A DNA stretch of 64,000 bases from Pseudidiomarina planktonica (GCF_900177775.1 NZ_FXWH01000001.1:1736001-1800000); one strand, 5' to 3'. Positions 1 to 9,708 are shown, counted from the first letter of the stretch. Notes: generated by a model not told the origin, from the sequence alone. A program made the numbers and translations.

Positions 1-698
1 CTTTCGTAGATGCGTTTCTAGTTGGTAGTGCGCTGTCAGCGCAACCGAATGTGGACCAAGCCTGTCGCGAGCTTATCTACGGCCCTCATAAAGTGTGCGG
101 CTTAACCCGCCCTGAAGATGCGATTGCCGTGCGCAGTGTGGGTGCAGCTTTTGGTGGGCTTATTTTCGTGCCACGCTCGAAGCGATGCGTAAACCTTGCT
201 CAGGCCCGGGCTATTTGCGCAGCTGAGCCGGCACTAACTTTTGTTGGGGTGTTTGCTGACCAGCCGCTACCCGAGGTTATTGCGGTGCTTCAGCAACTGA
301 ATCTCACGCATGTGCAACTGCATGGCCATGAAGACGCAACCTATATTCAGGACTTACGCCAGGCCGTGCGCTGGCCTTTGCATGTGACTCGTGCGCTTGC
401 CGTTGACGCGCCACTAATATTGCCGCAACTGAAAGCAGATAGTTATTTGCTGGATAATGGGCCTGGTGGCACTGGTGAGGCTTTTAGCTGGTCGCTAGTT
501 GATGAGCTAACTGACAGCGAGCGGCTGTCCTGCAGCCTGGCCGGAGGCCTTAATCTGAACAATATTCGGGCGGCACGCGCAACTGGCGTTGCCGGTCTGG
601 ACATAAATTCTGGTGCTGAACTACGACCGGGCATCAAAGATGCCGGGCAGTTACGCCTTATTTTTCAACAACTCCGCCATTACGGCAAGGAGCAATGA
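1..698 (+). CDS. trpCF: Bifunctional TrpC-TrpF, C-terminal part (partial at window start)
   Basis: The frame is open from base 3 and its start lies outside the window. The first residues ([11 protein letters not shown]) look like the end of indole-3-glycerol phosphate synthase (TrpC). They run without a stop into phosphoribosylanthranilate isomerase (TrpF), so this is the fused TrpC-TrpF of enteric-type gammaproteobacteria. The TrpF part shows the [11 protein letters not shown] strand with its catalytic Cys and a QLHG motif. TrpF isomerises PRA to CdRP and TrpC closes the indole ring; both are cytoplasmic. The GTG at base 51 is an internal codon, not a start. The stop overlaps the trpB start (ATGA), which indicates translational coupling. 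Confidence 0.95.
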   Translation, partial: FVDAFLVGSALSAQPNVDQACRELIYGPHKVCGLTRPEDAIAVRSVGAAFGGLIFVPRSKRCVNLAQARAICAAEPALTFVGVFADQPLPEVIAVLQQLNLTHVQLHGHEDATYIQDLRQAVRWPLHVTRALAVDAPLILPQLKADSYLLDNGPGGTGEAFSWSLVDELTDSERLSCSLAGGLNLNNIRAARATGVAGLDINSGAELRPGIKDAGQLRLIFQQLRHYGKEQ

Positions 699-1933
699 TG
701 ACACAACCTCTTTCCGCTTATTTCGGTGATTTCGGTGGGCAATTTGTTCCCGAGATATTGTTACCCGCCCTGCAACAGCTGGAAGACGCTTTTGTTGATG
801 CGCAGCAGGATCCTGAGTTTCAGGCTGAGTTCAAACAACTGCTAACCCATTATCTGGGCCGGCCGACGCCGCTGTCGTTGTGCATGAACTTGCCGTTAAA
901 ATCGCCAAATGGAACCAAAATATACTTAAAACGTGAAGATCTTCTTCACGGTGGCGCCCACAAAACCAACCAAGTTTTAGGGCAGGCTCTGCTGGCTAAA
1001 CGCATGGGCAAGAATCGTATTATTGCTGAAACGGGCGCTGGCCAGCATGGTACAGCTACCGCGCTTGCCTGTGCTTTACTGGGGCTTGAATGCATTATTT
1101 ACATGGGCAAAAAAGACGTTGAACGTCAGCAACCCAATGTATTTCGAATGGAGCTTATGGGAGCCAAAGTAGTGTCGGTTGATACCGGCAGCGGCACCTT
1201 GAAAGACGCCGTGAACGAAGCCTTACGCGACTGGACTGCCAGCTATCCAACCACGCACTATTTGCTGGGTACTGCCGCTGGTCCACATCCGTTCCCAACC
1301 ATAGTGCGCGAATTTCACCGCATGATTGGGGCTGAAGCCAAAGCACAAATTATTGACCGCGCCGGCCGTTTGCCTGACGAAGTTATTGCCTGCGTAGGCG
1401 GCGGTTCCAACGCCATTGGCATGTTCGCTGAGTTTATTGATGAAACCGGGGTGGAACTGGTGGGTGTAGAGCCTGGTGGGAAAGGCGTAACCACGCAACA
1501 TCATGGTGCTACCTTAACCGCTGGCTCGCCAGGTATTTTGCACGGCTGCATGTCGTTTTTGATGCAAACCGATGAAGGCCAGATCGAAGAGTCTTACTCA
1601 GTTTCAGCCGGACTTGATTATCCGGGCGTTGGCCCGCAACACGCGCATTTAAAAGCAATTGGGCGTGCGCGTTACGAATCGGTAACCGACGACGAAGCAC
1701 TGGAAGCATTTGAGTTACTCAGCCGCCATGAAGGTATTATTCCGGCGTTAGAATCTGCCCATGCGCTAGCTTATGCGCTGCGTCGGGCAGCCGAACACGA
1801 CGCACCGGAAATATTGCTGATAAACTTATCCGGCCGTGGTGACAAAGACATTGACCATGTGCGCCGTATTTATGCTGAACAGGAACGTGCTGAGCAAGAA
1901 GGTTCCAAACAAGCGCAGGACAAAAATTCATGA
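695..1933 (+). CDS. trpB: Tryptophan synthase beta chain
   Basis: TrpB condenses indole, channelled from TrpA, with L-serine to give tryptophan, using PLP in an alpha2beta2 complex. The PLP lysine is K90 in HGGAHKTNQ, and the phosphate-binding GGGSNA loop is near residue 236. At 412 residues it is slightly longer than the usual ~397, because of a charged Glu/Gln/Lys-rich tail (about 20 residues). The start overlaps the trpCF stop. A second ATG follows immediately (base 698), so the exact start is uncertain by one codon. The 3' end overlaps trpA by 4 bases. Confidence 0.97.
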   Translation: MMTQPLSAYFGDFGGQFVPEILLPALQQLEDAFVDAQQDPEFQAEFKQLLTHYLGRPTPLSLCMNLPLKSPNGTKIYLKREDLLHGGAHKTNQVLGQALLAKRMGKNRIIAETGAGQHGTATALACALLGLECIIYMGKKDVERQQPNVFRMELMGAKVVSVDTGSGTLKDAVNEALRDWTASYPTTHYLLGTAAGPHPFPTIVREFHRMIGAEAKAQIIDRAGRLPDEVIACVGGGSNAIGMFAEFIDETGVELVGVEPGGKGVTTQHHGATLTAGSPGILHGCMSFLMQTDEGQIEESYSVSAGLDYPGVGPQHAHLKAIGRARYESVTDDEALEAFELLSRHEGIIPALESAHALAYALRRAAEHDAPEILLINLSGRGDKDIDHVRRIYAEQERAEQEGSKQAQDKNS

Positions 1934-2739
1934 ATCGTTATCAAGAATGCTTTAGCAAACTGTCACAAAAAAACGAAGGCGCTTTCGTTCCCTTTGTAAC
2001 TATTGGCGACCCGAACCCGGAGCAGAGCCTGGCTATTATCAAAACCTTGATAGACGCCGGTGCCGATGCACTCGAGTTGGGTTTACCTTTCTCTGATCCG
2101 GTTGCCGACGGCCCGGTTATTCAGCGTGCCAACATTCGCGCTCTGGCTGCGGGTGTGAAATTACAGCATTGTTTGGACATACTGACTGAAGTTAGGGCCT
2201 ACGCCCCGGACATTCCAATCGGTTTACTGCTGTATGCAAATCTGGCGTTTGCTCAGGGACTGGATAAATTTTATGGCCGTTTAAGTGCCGCCGGGGTGGA
2301 TTCGGTATTGCTGGCTGACGTGCCCGTAAAAGAAGGATTACGATTTGGTGAGGTTGCCAAACGACACGGCATCGCGCCAATTTTCATCGCCCCGCCAGAT
2401 GCCTCTGAAGCGACCTTACAGGCCGTTGCCAAAGCCAGTGAAGGTTATGTGTACTTACTTAGTCGCGCTGGCGTAACTGGTGCCGGGGACAGTCTGGCTA
2501 CCCCCGCCGAAGGCTTAATTGAGTCCTTAAAACAAGCTGGCAGCGCGCCACCACTATTAGGCTTTGGCGTAGCCCAACCGCATCATGTGGAAGCTGCGCT
2601 TGCGGCCGGAGCTACCGGTGCCATCAGCGGCTCGGCCGTGGTGCAACGCATTGAAGACAACCTCGACCAACCCGATAAAATGCTCAGCGCACTGCATGAG
2701 TTTGTGAGCAGCATGAAAGCGGCTACACGCAAGCCTTAA
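1930..2739 (+). CDS. trpA: Tryptophan synthase alpha chain
   Basis: TrpA cleaves indole-3-glycerol phosphate to indole and glyceraldehyde 3-phosphate and passes indole to TrpB. It is a TIM barrel of 269 residues, the family's normal length. The catalytic acids are visible at E49 ([10 protein letters not shown]) and D60 (VADGP). It is the last gene of the trp operon, and its start overlaps the trpB stop (ATGA). Its last 17 bases overlap the 3' end of the convergent epimerase gene. No hairpin terminator is visible between the two. Confidence 0.97.
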   Translation: MNRYQECFSKLSQKNEGAFVPFVTIGDPNPEQSLAIIKTLIDAGADALELGLPFSDPVADGPVIQRANIRALAAGVKLQHCLDILTEVRAYAPDIPIGLLLYANLAFAQGLDKFYGRLSAAGVDSVLLADVPVKEGLRFGEVAKRHGIAPIFIAPPDASEATLQAVAKASEGYVYLLSRAGVTGAGDSLATPAEGLIESLKQAGSAPPLLGFGVAQPHHVEAALAAGATGAISGSAVVQRIEDNLDQPDKMLSALHEFVSSMKAATRKP

Positions 2740-3616
2740 GCGCATCTTTGATGGCAGGGTACCGGAAGCGGAACCCTGCCTCTTGTAAGCGCTCAGGCAA
2801 CACTGCTTGCCCGGTTAACAGCATGTGCGACATATCCCCCAATGCTAACTTCAACACCCAGGCCGGCACCCGCATAAAATGCGGTTTACCCATAGCACGC
2901 GCTAAACTTTGACTGAATTCTTCATTGCTTACCGGTTGTGGTGCCGTGGCATTATAAACGCCATGACAGTCGGCGTTTGAGAGCATGTGCTCCAGCGCAC
3001 CTATCATGTCGTCAATGTGTATCCACGACATCATTTGCTTACCATCACCTAAAGGGCCACCCAGGCCAAACTTATAGGGCGTGATCATTTGCTGCAACGC
3101 CCCACCATGACGCGACAGCACCACTCCGGTGCGAGTTAAACAAACACGGGTTTTGCCATTCTCGGAGGTTTTGGCAAGGCGCTCCCACTCTGCACACAAC
3201 CGATGCGCAAATTCATCCGTCGGTTCATTCTTTGTTTCAGTAACCCGGGTGTCGCCCTGATCGCCATAAAAACCAATAGCCGATCCGCTAATAAACACTT
3301 CCGGCGGCTGCTCGGCCGCCTGAATCATCTCAGCCAGCTTACGCGTAACCCGCCAGCGACTCTGCTCAATGCGCTCTCGTTGGGTAGCGCTCCAACGCTT
3401 GTCGGCAATCCCCTCACCCTGCAAATTAATCACGGCAGCAAAGTCACCGATATCTTTTATTTCATTTAGGTCTTTAATGGCATGAATATCGTGACCAAGC
3501 TGTCGGTAGGCTTTACTTGGCGATCGCGTTTTTACTGTGATCTGATATTGGTTGCGCAACCGTTTAACCAGTTCAGATCCAATTAAACCGGTACCGCCGG
3601 TGAGTAAGAGTTTCAT
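2723..3616 (-). CDS. YfcH-like NAD(P)-binding epimerase family protein (TIGR01777 type)
   Basis: This is an extended short-chain dehydrogenase-like protein. It begins [17 protein letters not shown], the Rossmann dinucleotide-binding GGTGxIG motif at the extreme N terminus. The C-terminal ~50 residues resemble the DUF1731 tail of the YfcH/SulA-like epimerase family. The open frame runs 12 codons further upstream, but the ATG at 3616 puts the Rossmann strand at the terminus as in the family and has a G-rich ribosome site upstream. The substrate of this family is not established. It converges with trpA with a 17-base overlap, so the pair probably lacks dedicated terminators. Confidence 0.85.
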   Translation of the reverse strand: MKLLLTGGTGLIGSELVKRLRNQYQITVKTRSPSKAYRQLGHDIHAIKDLNEIKDIGDFAAVINLQGEGIADKRWSATQRERIEQSRWRVTRKLAEMIQAAEQPPEVFISGSAIGFYGDQGDTRVTETKNEPTDEFAHRLCAEWERLAKTSENGKTRVCLTRTGVVLSRHGGALQQMITPYKFGLGGPLGDGKQMMSWIHIDDMIGALEHMLSNADCHGVYNATAPQPVSNEEFSQSLARAMGKPHFMRVPAWVLKLALGDMSHMLLTGQAVLPERLQEAGFRFRYPAIKDALKACV

Positions 3617-3750
3617 TTTAAAGCCCCCGTTGTAGTCATGCCAGGCAAGCATTGTTGACTTTCAGTGTAGTAGCTGTATCTAGCGCCTGACAATGTTTTC
3701 TGGCACACTGCCGCCAATGGTTTTATTGTTTTAACGTGCTGGAGTACCGG

Positions 3751-4305
3751 ATGGTTCTTTTACTTGAATATCTGCCGATTATTTTATTCTTCATTTTTTA
3801 TAAAGTGGCAGATATCTATGTAGCAACCGGAATACTCATGGCTGCTACGGTACTACAATTAGTGGGTCTACGCCTGTTACGCGAACCCTTAACCCCACGC
3901 CACTGGATTATTCTGGGTGTGGTGCTGGTTTTTGGGGCGGTAACACTGGCATTACGCGACGATTGGTTTATTAAAATTAAAGTGTCGATTGTTTACGTTG
4001 CTATTGCATTAATGATGGCTGGCGGCCTTATTCTGCGTAACAAAAGTCCCTTACAGTCCATGTTCGGTCAGGAAATTCAGTTACCTGAATTCGCCTGGCG
4101 CAAATTAACCTATGCCTGGGTTGTATTCTCACTGGCCATGGCAGCATTGAATTTGTATATTGCCGAATTTTGGTCGCAGGAAGCCTGGGTAAACTTTAAA
4201 GTGTTTGGTATTTTAGCGCTCACGCTAATTTTCACCGTATTTACCGGTGCTTATATGTTTAAACATCATACCGATCGTGACAAAGACACGGAGCAATTAC
4301 CCTAA
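3751..4305 (+). CDS. yciB: Inner membrane septation protein A family, YciB
   Basis: YciB (also IspZ/septation protein A) is a five-helix inner membrane protein linked to cell envelope integrity and septum formation. The N-terminal pattern LLEYLPIILFFIFYKVADIYVAT matches the family in order and spacing, and hydrophobic helices follow to the C terminus. The start chosen is the ATG at 3751, which has GGAG 6 bases upstream. The GTG at 3736 would add five atypical residues. The stop overlaps the yciI start by one base (TAATG), the same yciB-yciI neighbourhood as in E. coli. Confidence 0.9.
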   Translation: MVLLLEYLPIILFFIFYKVADIYVATGILMAATVLQLVGLRLLREPLTPRHWIILGVVLVFGAVTLALRDDWFIKIKVSIVYVAIALMMAGGLILRNKSPLQSMFGQEIQLPEFAWRKLTYAWVVFSLAMAALNLYIAEFWSQEAWVNFKVFGILALTLIFTVFTGAYMFKHHTDRDKDTEQLP

Positions 4306-4604
4306 TGTGGTTTGTATTCATGGCATCCGATAACGAAAATTCGCTGGAATTGCGCAAACAAACGCGCACTAAGCATATAGAGCGTCTGCAACAATTACGC
4401 CGTGAAGGGCGTCTGCTCGTAGCTGGACCTTGTCCAGCCATTGCCAGCGAAGAGCCGGGCGAAGCCGGGTTTACCGGATCAGTGATTATTGCTGAGTTTC
4501 CATCGCTTGGTGATGCCGAACAATGGGCTCAAGCAGATCCTTACCTTGAAGCTGGTGTTTATCAAGAGGTTGTTGTTAAACCTTTTATCAAAGCATTGCC
4601 ATGA
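4305..4604 (+). CDS. yciI: YciI family protein
   Basis: This is a 99-residue small cytoplasmic protein with a ferredoxin-like fold. The family pattern is clear: GRLLVAGPCPAIASEEPGEAG, then GFTGSVIIAEFPSL, then DPYLEAGVYQ with an His/Asp pair near the start of the family's putative active site. The biochemical role of YciI is not firmly known. It starts on the yciB stop (one-base overlap) and its own stop overlaps the start of the next hydrolase gene (ATGA), so the three genes are probably one transcript. Confidence 0.92.
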   Translation: MWFVFMASDNENSLELRKQTRTKHIERLQQLRREGRLLVAGPCPAIASEEPGEAGFTGSVIIAEFPSLGDAEQWAQADPYLEAGVYQEVVVKPFIKALP

Positions 4605-4630
4605 AGAGCACTGCTATGAAGAGCACTGCC
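4601..4630 (+). repeat. 15-base tandem repeat, two copies with one final mismatch
   Basis: Two head-to-tail copies of ATGAAGAGCACTGC(T/C) lie at 4601-4615 and 4616-4630, at the very start of the hydrolase gene. Each copy supplies an in-frame ATG and codes MKSTA. Because the unit is a multiple of three, gain or loss of a copy would keep the frame but change the N-terminal length and the spacing from the yciI stop. Confidence 0.85.
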
Positions 4631-5509
4631 ATGACCAGCGCCACCATGGATACGAAGATCACGCAGTGCACTATTAGCACCCCAGCGGATCATCAGGTAG
4701 TTGCCACTCGTTACGAACCCGCCACGCCGCATACAGCAATTATAATTGCGCCGGCCATGGGCGTACCACAACGTTATTACGCCCCCGTTGCCGAATGGCT
4801 GGCAGCCAAAGGGTTTGCAGTACTTACCTTTGATTATTACGGCATGGGCCAATCGTCAGTTAACAAGCTGAGTAAGCTGTCTATCAACGTGCTCGACTGG
4901 GCACAGCAGGATTGCGTCGCCATACTCGATTTTGTTCATCAGCAGCACCCAGACTTGCCAATTAAGTGGTTGGCCCACAGTGTTGGCGGGCAGCTATTTG
5001 GCGCTCTGCCTAACCATCATCTGGTGGACAAAATGGTAACCGTAACCACGGGTAGCGGCTATTGGCTGGAGAACGCTCCGGCACTGAAGCGCAAAGCCTG
5101 GTTCCTGTGGTTCTTCATGGTGCCGGTTACTATTCCGATGTTCGGCTATTTCCCTGGCAAAAAGCTAAAAATGGTTGGTGACTTGCCGAAGAACGTGATG
5201 CTGCAGTGGCGCCGCTGGTGCCTGCATAAAGATTATCTGGTCGGCGTTGAGGGTGAGCCCCTGCGTAGTCAGTTTGCGGCCGTGAAGGTACCAATCACTT
5301 CGCTGTCAGTTACCGATGACGAGCTACTCTCAGCCCGCAATATAGAGTCGCTGCACAAGTTCTACCGATCGGCCCCACTACGTATGATCCGCATTGCTCC
5401 CGAAGATATCGGCGTTAAAAGAATCGGCCATTTTGGCTTTTTCCGCGAAGAATTTGCGTCGTCGTTATGGACTGATTACTTGCTTCCGGAACTCACCGGG
5501 CGCGCATAA
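4601..5509 (+). CDS. Alpha/beta hydrolase (COG4757-like)
   Basis: This is a predicted serine hydrolase of ~300 residues. Visible elements are the nucleophile elbow AHSVGGQ (near residue 127), a short lid region rich in Trp/Phe (WFLWFFMVPV), and the conserved C-terminal stretch IGHFGFFREEF with the likely catalytic His. No signal peptide is seen; the substrate is unknown. The start is ambiguous. ATG codons occur at 4601, 4616, 4631 and 4646, and the first two sit in a perfect 15-base direct repeat. The region most like a normal N terminus begins at 4646 (MDTKITQC), while coupling to yciI (ATGA overlap) favours 4601. Confidence 0.82.
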   Translation: MKSTAMKSTAMTSATMDTKITQCTISTPADHQVVATRYEPATPHTAIIIAPAMGVPQRYYAPVAEWLAAKGFAVLTFDYYGMGQSSVNKLSKLSINVLDWAQQDCVAILDFVHQQHPDLPIKWLAHSVGGQLFGALPNHHLVDKMVTVTTGSGYWLENAPALKRKAWFLWFFMVPVTIPMFGYFPGKKLKMVGDLPKNVMLQWRRWCLHKDYLVGVEGEPLRSQFAAVKVPITSLSVTDDELLSARNIESLHKFYRSAPLRMIRIAPEDIGVKRIGHFGFFREEFASSLWTDYLLPELTGRA

Positions 5510-5510
5510 A

Positions 5511-5541
5511 AAAAGCCATCAGGTTGCGCCTGATGGCTTGG
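5511..5541 (-). terminator. Rho-independent terminator of the ybbA-ybbP transcript
   Basis: A 9-bp perfect stem, GCCATCAGG/CCTGATGGC (5515-5523 and 5529-5537), encloses a 5-base loop. On the minus strand it is followed by a run of seven T, the classical terminator shape, 25 bases after the permease stop. On the plus strand the downstream sequence is only moderately T-rich, so it may act weakly for the hydrolase gene as well. Confidence 0.85.
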
Positions 5542-5561
5542 TCTCTTTAGTTGTTAAATTC

Positions 5562-8084
5562 TTAAGCCAGAGTACGAATTAATTGCGCTGTATTACGGCG
5601 AATTAATCGAGCGCAGGCTAATCGACCTAACAACGCAACAATAATTGCACCTGCCACCGGTCCTACTAACCAGAAACGCCAATGCCATACGGCATCCATC
5701 TCAAATACCTGCGTTTGTAGTATTAACAAGGACAGCTCCATGGCCAGCGTGGCTATTAAGCCGCTGATCCCCCCTAATACCAGAAACTCGTAGGTAATAC
5801 TTCGGCGCAGTAATTTCGCTGGCGCACCCAGAGTTCGCAGAATCACCAGCTCCTGTTGGCGTTCTTCCATGGACGCCTGTACCTGAGCCACTAACACCAA
5901 AGTACCGGCAATAATCACCAGGAACAGCACGAACGCTATGGCCAGGCTTACCTGACTAATTACTTCACGCAGTTGCGCCATCAAGGCATCTAAGTCGAGC
6001 AAAGACACCTGTGGAAAGTCTTTAAACAGCGCATTCAGCTCGCTTTTACGGCTTTGATCCAGGTGGAAGCTGGAAATATAAGTAGCCGGAAAGTCGGACA
6101 AAGTGGCCGGGTTAAAGATCATATAGAAGTTAGGTTGTAACGAGTTCCAGTTCACTTCACGAATACTGGTAACCGGTACCCGAAACACTTCGCCACCAAT
6201 ATTAAACTCAAGCTCATCGCCCAGTTTCATATCCATGCGCTCAGCAACCTGGGATTCCAGTGAAACTTGCGGCGTGGTGTCATCACCAAACCACTCGCCT
6301 TCAACCACCACATTATTCGGTGGCAGTTCGTTGCGCCAGGTTAAGGACAGCTCACGACCAAAGCCTTCACGTGCTTCACCTTCTTCTTCACGCTCACCTT
6401 CATCGGCATCGCGGTCTTCTTTGGTTACTTCATCACGCAATACTTCATCGTTAATGGCGGTAACACGACCCGGCACTATGGGATACATGTCGTTACTGAC
6501 AATATCTTTTGCGGCAAAAGTTTCCTGTAGCTGCTCAACTTTCTCTTCCGCAACGTTCAGAATAAAGTAGTTCGGCGCGTTATCGGGCAACTGCTCTTGC
6601 CAGTCAGCCAGCAACTCGTTGCGCAATGCCAGTACTAACAACAGCAACATGATGGCCGTTGAAAAGCTAATCATCTGCACGCTATTAGCGCCAGCCCGGC
6701 GCTGCAAACCAGCCATAGCTAACCGCCAGGCACTACCCGCTTGCATGCCCGCTTTACGGCTCACGCCAATAAACAAGCGACCAATCAGTAGCAGTACTAC
6801 CGCAGCACCGCCACCACCAGCGAACAACGCCGTAGATAGCAACCACTGCTGGCTGTACAGCACCAATAACAGATATACAGTACCGCCACATAACAGCCAG
6901 TGTAGCCAGCGAATATCTGCTGCACCCACCAGTTGTCGATGCAGTACCCGCAACGGCGGTACTTTAATTAACCGTAGCAGCGGATACAGCGTAAACATCA
7001 CCGAGCTAAGTAAGCCGGTGGCGCTGGCAAGCGCGTAAGGTCGCCAGCCCGCTGCTGGCAATGTTGTATCTAACTGCGCGGCCACTAATTCGGTCACCTG
7101 CCACTGAATAAACCACCCCAGTAACAAGCCTATACCTATGCTGATTACCGTGAGCAGCAATAAATGCAGCGTAAATATCTTCTGAATTTGCGCTTTACTG
7201 CCGCCCAAGGTTTTCATAATGGCAACCACGTCGTAGTTGCGCTGACAGTAACGCTGTGCGGCAACCGCCACTGCCGTGGCTGCCAACACTACGCCCAGCA
7301 AACTTGCCAGCATCATAAAGCGTTCGGCTCTACGCAGTGACCGCGCCAAGGGTGCATCACCGTCATCAATGCTGCGCCAATTGTGGGTGTCATCATTTAG
7401 TTGCGGTAATAGCCAATCTTCATAACCGGCTATGGCATCGGCCTCGCCTGCATACAAAATGTTGTAGCGCACACGAGAGCCCGGCTGAATCAGGTTGGTG
7501 GCCGCTAAATCGGCATAATTAATAAGTACATTGGGACTGTCAGTGAACACCGAAAAGCCCACATCAGGCTCATAAGTGACCACTCTGGTAACGCGAAAGG
7601 CGCTGTCCCCCACTTCTATGGTGTCGCCAATATCCAGTTGTAGCGACTGAAACAAGGCAGAAGCCACCCAGGCTTCGCCGAGCGGTGGCACGCCATTGGT
7701 TACTTCACCTTCACCATAGGGCTCTGCTGCGGTCTCCAAATCCCCACGTAGCGGGTAACCTTCAGATACCGCTTTCACATCAACCAGGCCAAGCTCATCG
7801 CCAGCAAAGGCCATAGAATTGAATACTACCCGCCGAGCCGTTTGCAAATTGCGTTCGTGAGCTTCGGTCAACCAACTTTCGTTCACTTCCCGCCGCGAAC
7901 TCAGTACTCGATCGGCTGCCAGAAATTCACTACTACGCGCCAGCAAACCTTCCTGCAAACGTTCACTGAATAGCGACAACGACAACACCGCCGTAACCGA
8001 CAATACAATGGCCAACGCCATAATAGTCAATTCACCGCGGCGTAACTCCTGTAGTAATAAGCGTCGCGATATTTTAGGCCACAT
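5562..8084 (-). CDS. ybbP: ABC transporter permease, YbbP/FtsX family
   Basis: This is a large inner membrane protein (840 residues) with the architecture of YbbP: one N-terminal membrane segment (about 18-40), a periplasmic MacB-like domain, a central FtsX core of several helices (about 255-490), a second large periplasmic domain, and a C-terminal FtsX core (about 715-835). An unusual acidic Glu/Asp/Arg run lies in the second periplasmic domain near residues 555-578. It partners the YbbA ATPase encoded just upstream, with an 11-base overlap. The family is thought to act on lipoproteins or envelope lipids, but the substrate is not established. Confidence 0.9.
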   Translation of the reverse strand: MWPKISRRLLLQELRRGELTIMALAIVLSVTAVLSLSLFSERLQEGLLARSSEFLAADRVLSSRREVNESWLTEAHERNLQTARRVVFNSMAFAGDELGLVDVKAVSEGYPLRGDLETAAEPYGEGEVTNGVPPLGEAWVASALFQSLQLDIGDTIEVGDSAFRVTRVVTYEPDVGFSVFTDSPNVLINYADLAATNLIQPGSRVRYNILYAGEADAIAGYEDWLLPQLNDDTHNWRSIDDGDAPLARSLRRAERFMMLASLLGVVLAATAVAVAAQRYCQRNYDVVAIMKTLGGSKAQIQKIFTLHLLLLTVISIGIGLLLGWFIQWQVTELVAAQLDTTLPAAGWRPYALASATGLLSSVMFTLYPLLRLIKVPPLRVLHRQLVGAADIRWLHWLLCGGTVYLLLVLYSQQWLLSTALFAGGGGAAVVLLLIGRLFIGVSRKAGMQAGSAWRLAMAGLQRRAGANSVQMISFSTAIMLLLLVLALRNELLADWQEQLPDNAPNYFILNVAEEKVEQLQETFAAKDIVSNDMYPIVPGRVTAINDEVLRDEVTKEDRDADEGEREEEGEAREGFGRELSLTWRNELPPNNVVVEGEWFGDDTTPQVSLESQVAERMDMKLGDELEFNIGGEVFRVPVTSIREVNWNSLQPNFYMIFNPATLSDFPATYISSFHLDQSRKSELNALFKDFPQVSLLDLDALMAQLREVISQVSLAIAFVLFLVIIAGTLVLVAQVQASMEERQQELVILRTLGAPAKLLRRSITYEFLVLGGISGLIATLAMELSLLILQTQVFEMDAVWHWRFWLVGPVAGAIIVALLGRLACARLIRRNTAQLIRTLA

Positions 8085-8754
8085 CGCGTTGCTCCTCGTT
8101 CAGGCGTCCTGCGTCCATGCGCAGAATACGCTGACAGCGTTTCGCAAGCTCGCCATCGTGGGTTACCATAATCAAGGTGGTGCCCGACTTCGCGTTCATA
8201 TCAAACAATAAATCTTCCACGGTGTTACCCGTTTTCTTATCCAGGTTGCCGGTTGGCTCATCAGCAAAAAGAATCTTTGGCGTACCAATGAAGGCTCGCG
8301 CAATAGCCACCCGCTGCTGCTCACCACCAGATAATTGATTCGGGTAATGATGCAAGCGCTCAGACAAACCTACCTGGGCCAACAACTCCCGCGCTTCTTG
8401 CTCTGCGGTTTTGTGACCCGCCAGTTCTGCCGGTAACATCACGTTCTCTAACGCGGTTAAACTTGGGATCAGCAAAAACGACTGGAAGATAAAGCCGATC
8501 TTGTCGGCGCGCACTTTCGCACGCTGCTCTTCATCCAATTCGCTTAATTTTTCGTTATCTATAAGAACGTCTCCGGCACTAGAGAGGTCTAAACCTGCTA
8601 GTAACGACAACAAAGTTGACTTACCCGAGCCTGATGCGCCTACAATAGCAACGGTTTCACCGGCTGCTATTTGCATGTTGATGGGATGCAGGATTTGCAA
8701 CTCGCCTTCGCTCGTGGTGACTTTCTTTTCTAATTGAGTGGTTTGAATAAGCAT
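8074..8754 (-). CDS. ybbA: ABC transporter ATP-binding protein YbbA
   Basis: This is a LolD/MacB-like ATPase of 226 residues. Walker A is GASGSGKST (near 40-48), the Q-loop is FIFQSFLLIP, the signature is LSGGEQQRVAIARA, Walker B is LFADEPTGNLD, and the switch His is in VTHD. All catalytic elements are intact. It energises the YbbP permease, whose gene overlaps its 3' end. A Shine-Dalgarno (AAGGA) lies upstream, inside the tesA coding sequence. The start codons of ybbA and the divergent tesA are only 2 bp apart, so each gene's promoter must lie inside the other gene. Confidence 0.94.
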   Translation of the reverse strand: MLIQTTQLEKKVTTSEGELQILHPINMQIAAGETVAIVGASGSGKSTLLSLLAGLDLSSAGDVLIDNEKLSELDEEQRAKVRADKIGFIFQSFLLIPSLTALENVMLPAELAGHKTAEQEARELLAQVGLSERLHHYPNQLSGGEQQRVAIARAFIGTPKILFADEPTGNLDKKTGNTVEDLLFDMNAKSGTTLIMVTHDGELAKRCQRILRMDAGRLNEEQRDVA

Positions 8755-8756
8755 TT

Positions 8757-9404
8757 ATGAAAAATTTCCTTGTCAAATTTTCAACAATAATTCTTTTGTT
8801 ATTGGTTATACGTCCAGTTTCCGCAAATGTTTCACTTGTTGTTTTAGGTGATAGTCTCAGTGCGGGCTATGGCATGTCAAAATCCGTGAGCTGGGTCGGT
8901 ATTCTTGAGCGCCGCTGGCAGGACACACAACCCGATGTTGAACTCGTTAATGCCAGCATTAGCGGTGAAACCACTCAAGGTGCTTTGCGTCGGTTACCCG
9001 GAGTTATTGAGCGCCACCAGCCTCAGGCTGTATTCGTTGAACTTGGTGGTAATGATGGACTGCGCGGCTTCTCACTTGCAACTGTTCGCGACAACCTGAA
9101 CCAAATCATCGACCAGTTACAGCAACGCGATATTGTGGTGGGCTTAAGCCAAATTCAAATACCACCAAACTATGGCAAGCGATTTACCGAAATGTTCGCG
9201 GCTATGTATCCGGAGCTTGCAGAAGAAAATAATATCCGGCTAGTGCCATTTTTTATGGAACAGATAGCTGTTGATGCAGATTTAATGCAAAACGATGGGA
9301 TTCATCCGAACGAACAGGCGCAGGAAACCATTGCCAATATCATGGAACCATTACTGTTGGAGTTAGTTGCCCAAGCAAGAAAGGAAAAATCTGAAGCTAG
9401 CTAA
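8757..9404 (+). CDS. tesA: Multifunctional acyl-CoA thioesterase I / lysophospholipase L1
   Basis: This is a periplasmic SGNH (GDSL) hydrolase cleaving acyl-CoA thioesters and lysophospholipids. The Sec signal peptide spans residues 1-23 (ending PVSA). Block I is GDSLSAGYG with nucleophile S33, the oxyanion Asn is N99 in LGGND, and the catalytic pair is D180/H183 in DGIHPN. At 215 residues it is of family length. It is divergent from ybbA, the conserved tesA/ybbA/ybbP arrangement. The upstream ribosome site is weak (GAGTGG, 15 bases away). The stop lies 4 bases before the 3' end of a converging tRNA-Glu gene. Confidence 0.93.
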   Translation: MKNFLVKFSTIILLLLVIRPVSANVSLVVLGDSLSAGYGMSKSVSWVGILERRWQDTQPDVELVNASISGETTQGALRRLPGVIERHQPQAVFVELGGNDGLRGFSLATVRDNLNQIIDQLQQRDIVVGLSQIQIPPNYGKRFTEMFAAMYPELAEENNIRLVPFFMEQIAVDADLMQNDGIHPNEQAQETIANIMEPLLLELVAQARKEKSEAS

Positions 9405-9408
9405 AAAG

Positions 9409-9484
9409 TGGCGTCCCCTAGGGGATTCGAACCCCTGTTACCGCCGTGAAAGGGCGATGTCCTAGGCCTCTAGACGAAGGGGAC
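9409..9484 (-). tRNA. tRNA-Glu (anticodon TTC), distal copy
   Basis: This 76-base cloverleaf has encoded 3' CCA, acceptor GTCCCCT/AGGGGAC, anticodon loop CCTTTCA (TTC) and T-loop GGTTCGAATCC. It is identical to the next two copies. It is the most distal gene of a minus-strand Ala-Glu-Glu-Glu tRNA operon. Confidence 0.97.
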
Positions 9485-9527
9485 CCATAGACTTTTTCTA
9501 GCATTTTACACTTGCAGCGAGAAGAAA

Positions 9528-9603
9528 TGGCGTCCCCTAGGGGATTCGAACCCCTGTTACCGCCGTGAAAGGGCGATGTCCTAGGCCTCTAGACGAAGGG
9601 GAC
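9528..9603 (-). tRNA. tRNA-Glu (anticodon TTC), middle copy
   Basis: This 76-base copy is identical to its two neighbours, with encoded CCA and anticodon TTC. The spacers on either side (43 and 29 bases) differ in sequence, so the duplicated unit is the tRNA itself. Confidence 0.97.
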
Positions 9604-9632
9604 GCTGTAATTCTCTGATAGTGTTGTTGAAA

Positions 9633-9708
9633 TGGCGTCCCCTAGGGGATTCGAACCCCTGTTACCGCCGTGAAAGGGCGATGTCCTAGGCCTCTAGACG
9701 AAGGGGAC
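9633..9708 (-). tRNA. tRNA-Glu (anticodon TTC), proximal copy
   Basis: This 76-base tRNA has encoded CCA and anticodon TTC, and is identical to the other two copies. It follows tRNA-Ala by 33 bases in the same operon. Confidence 0.97.

Noticed and set aside
6235-6570. Ser-rich 111-codon plus-strand frame inside ybbP
   Set aside because: It is a shadow of the permease gene on the other strand, caused by its acidic and Leu-rich codons.
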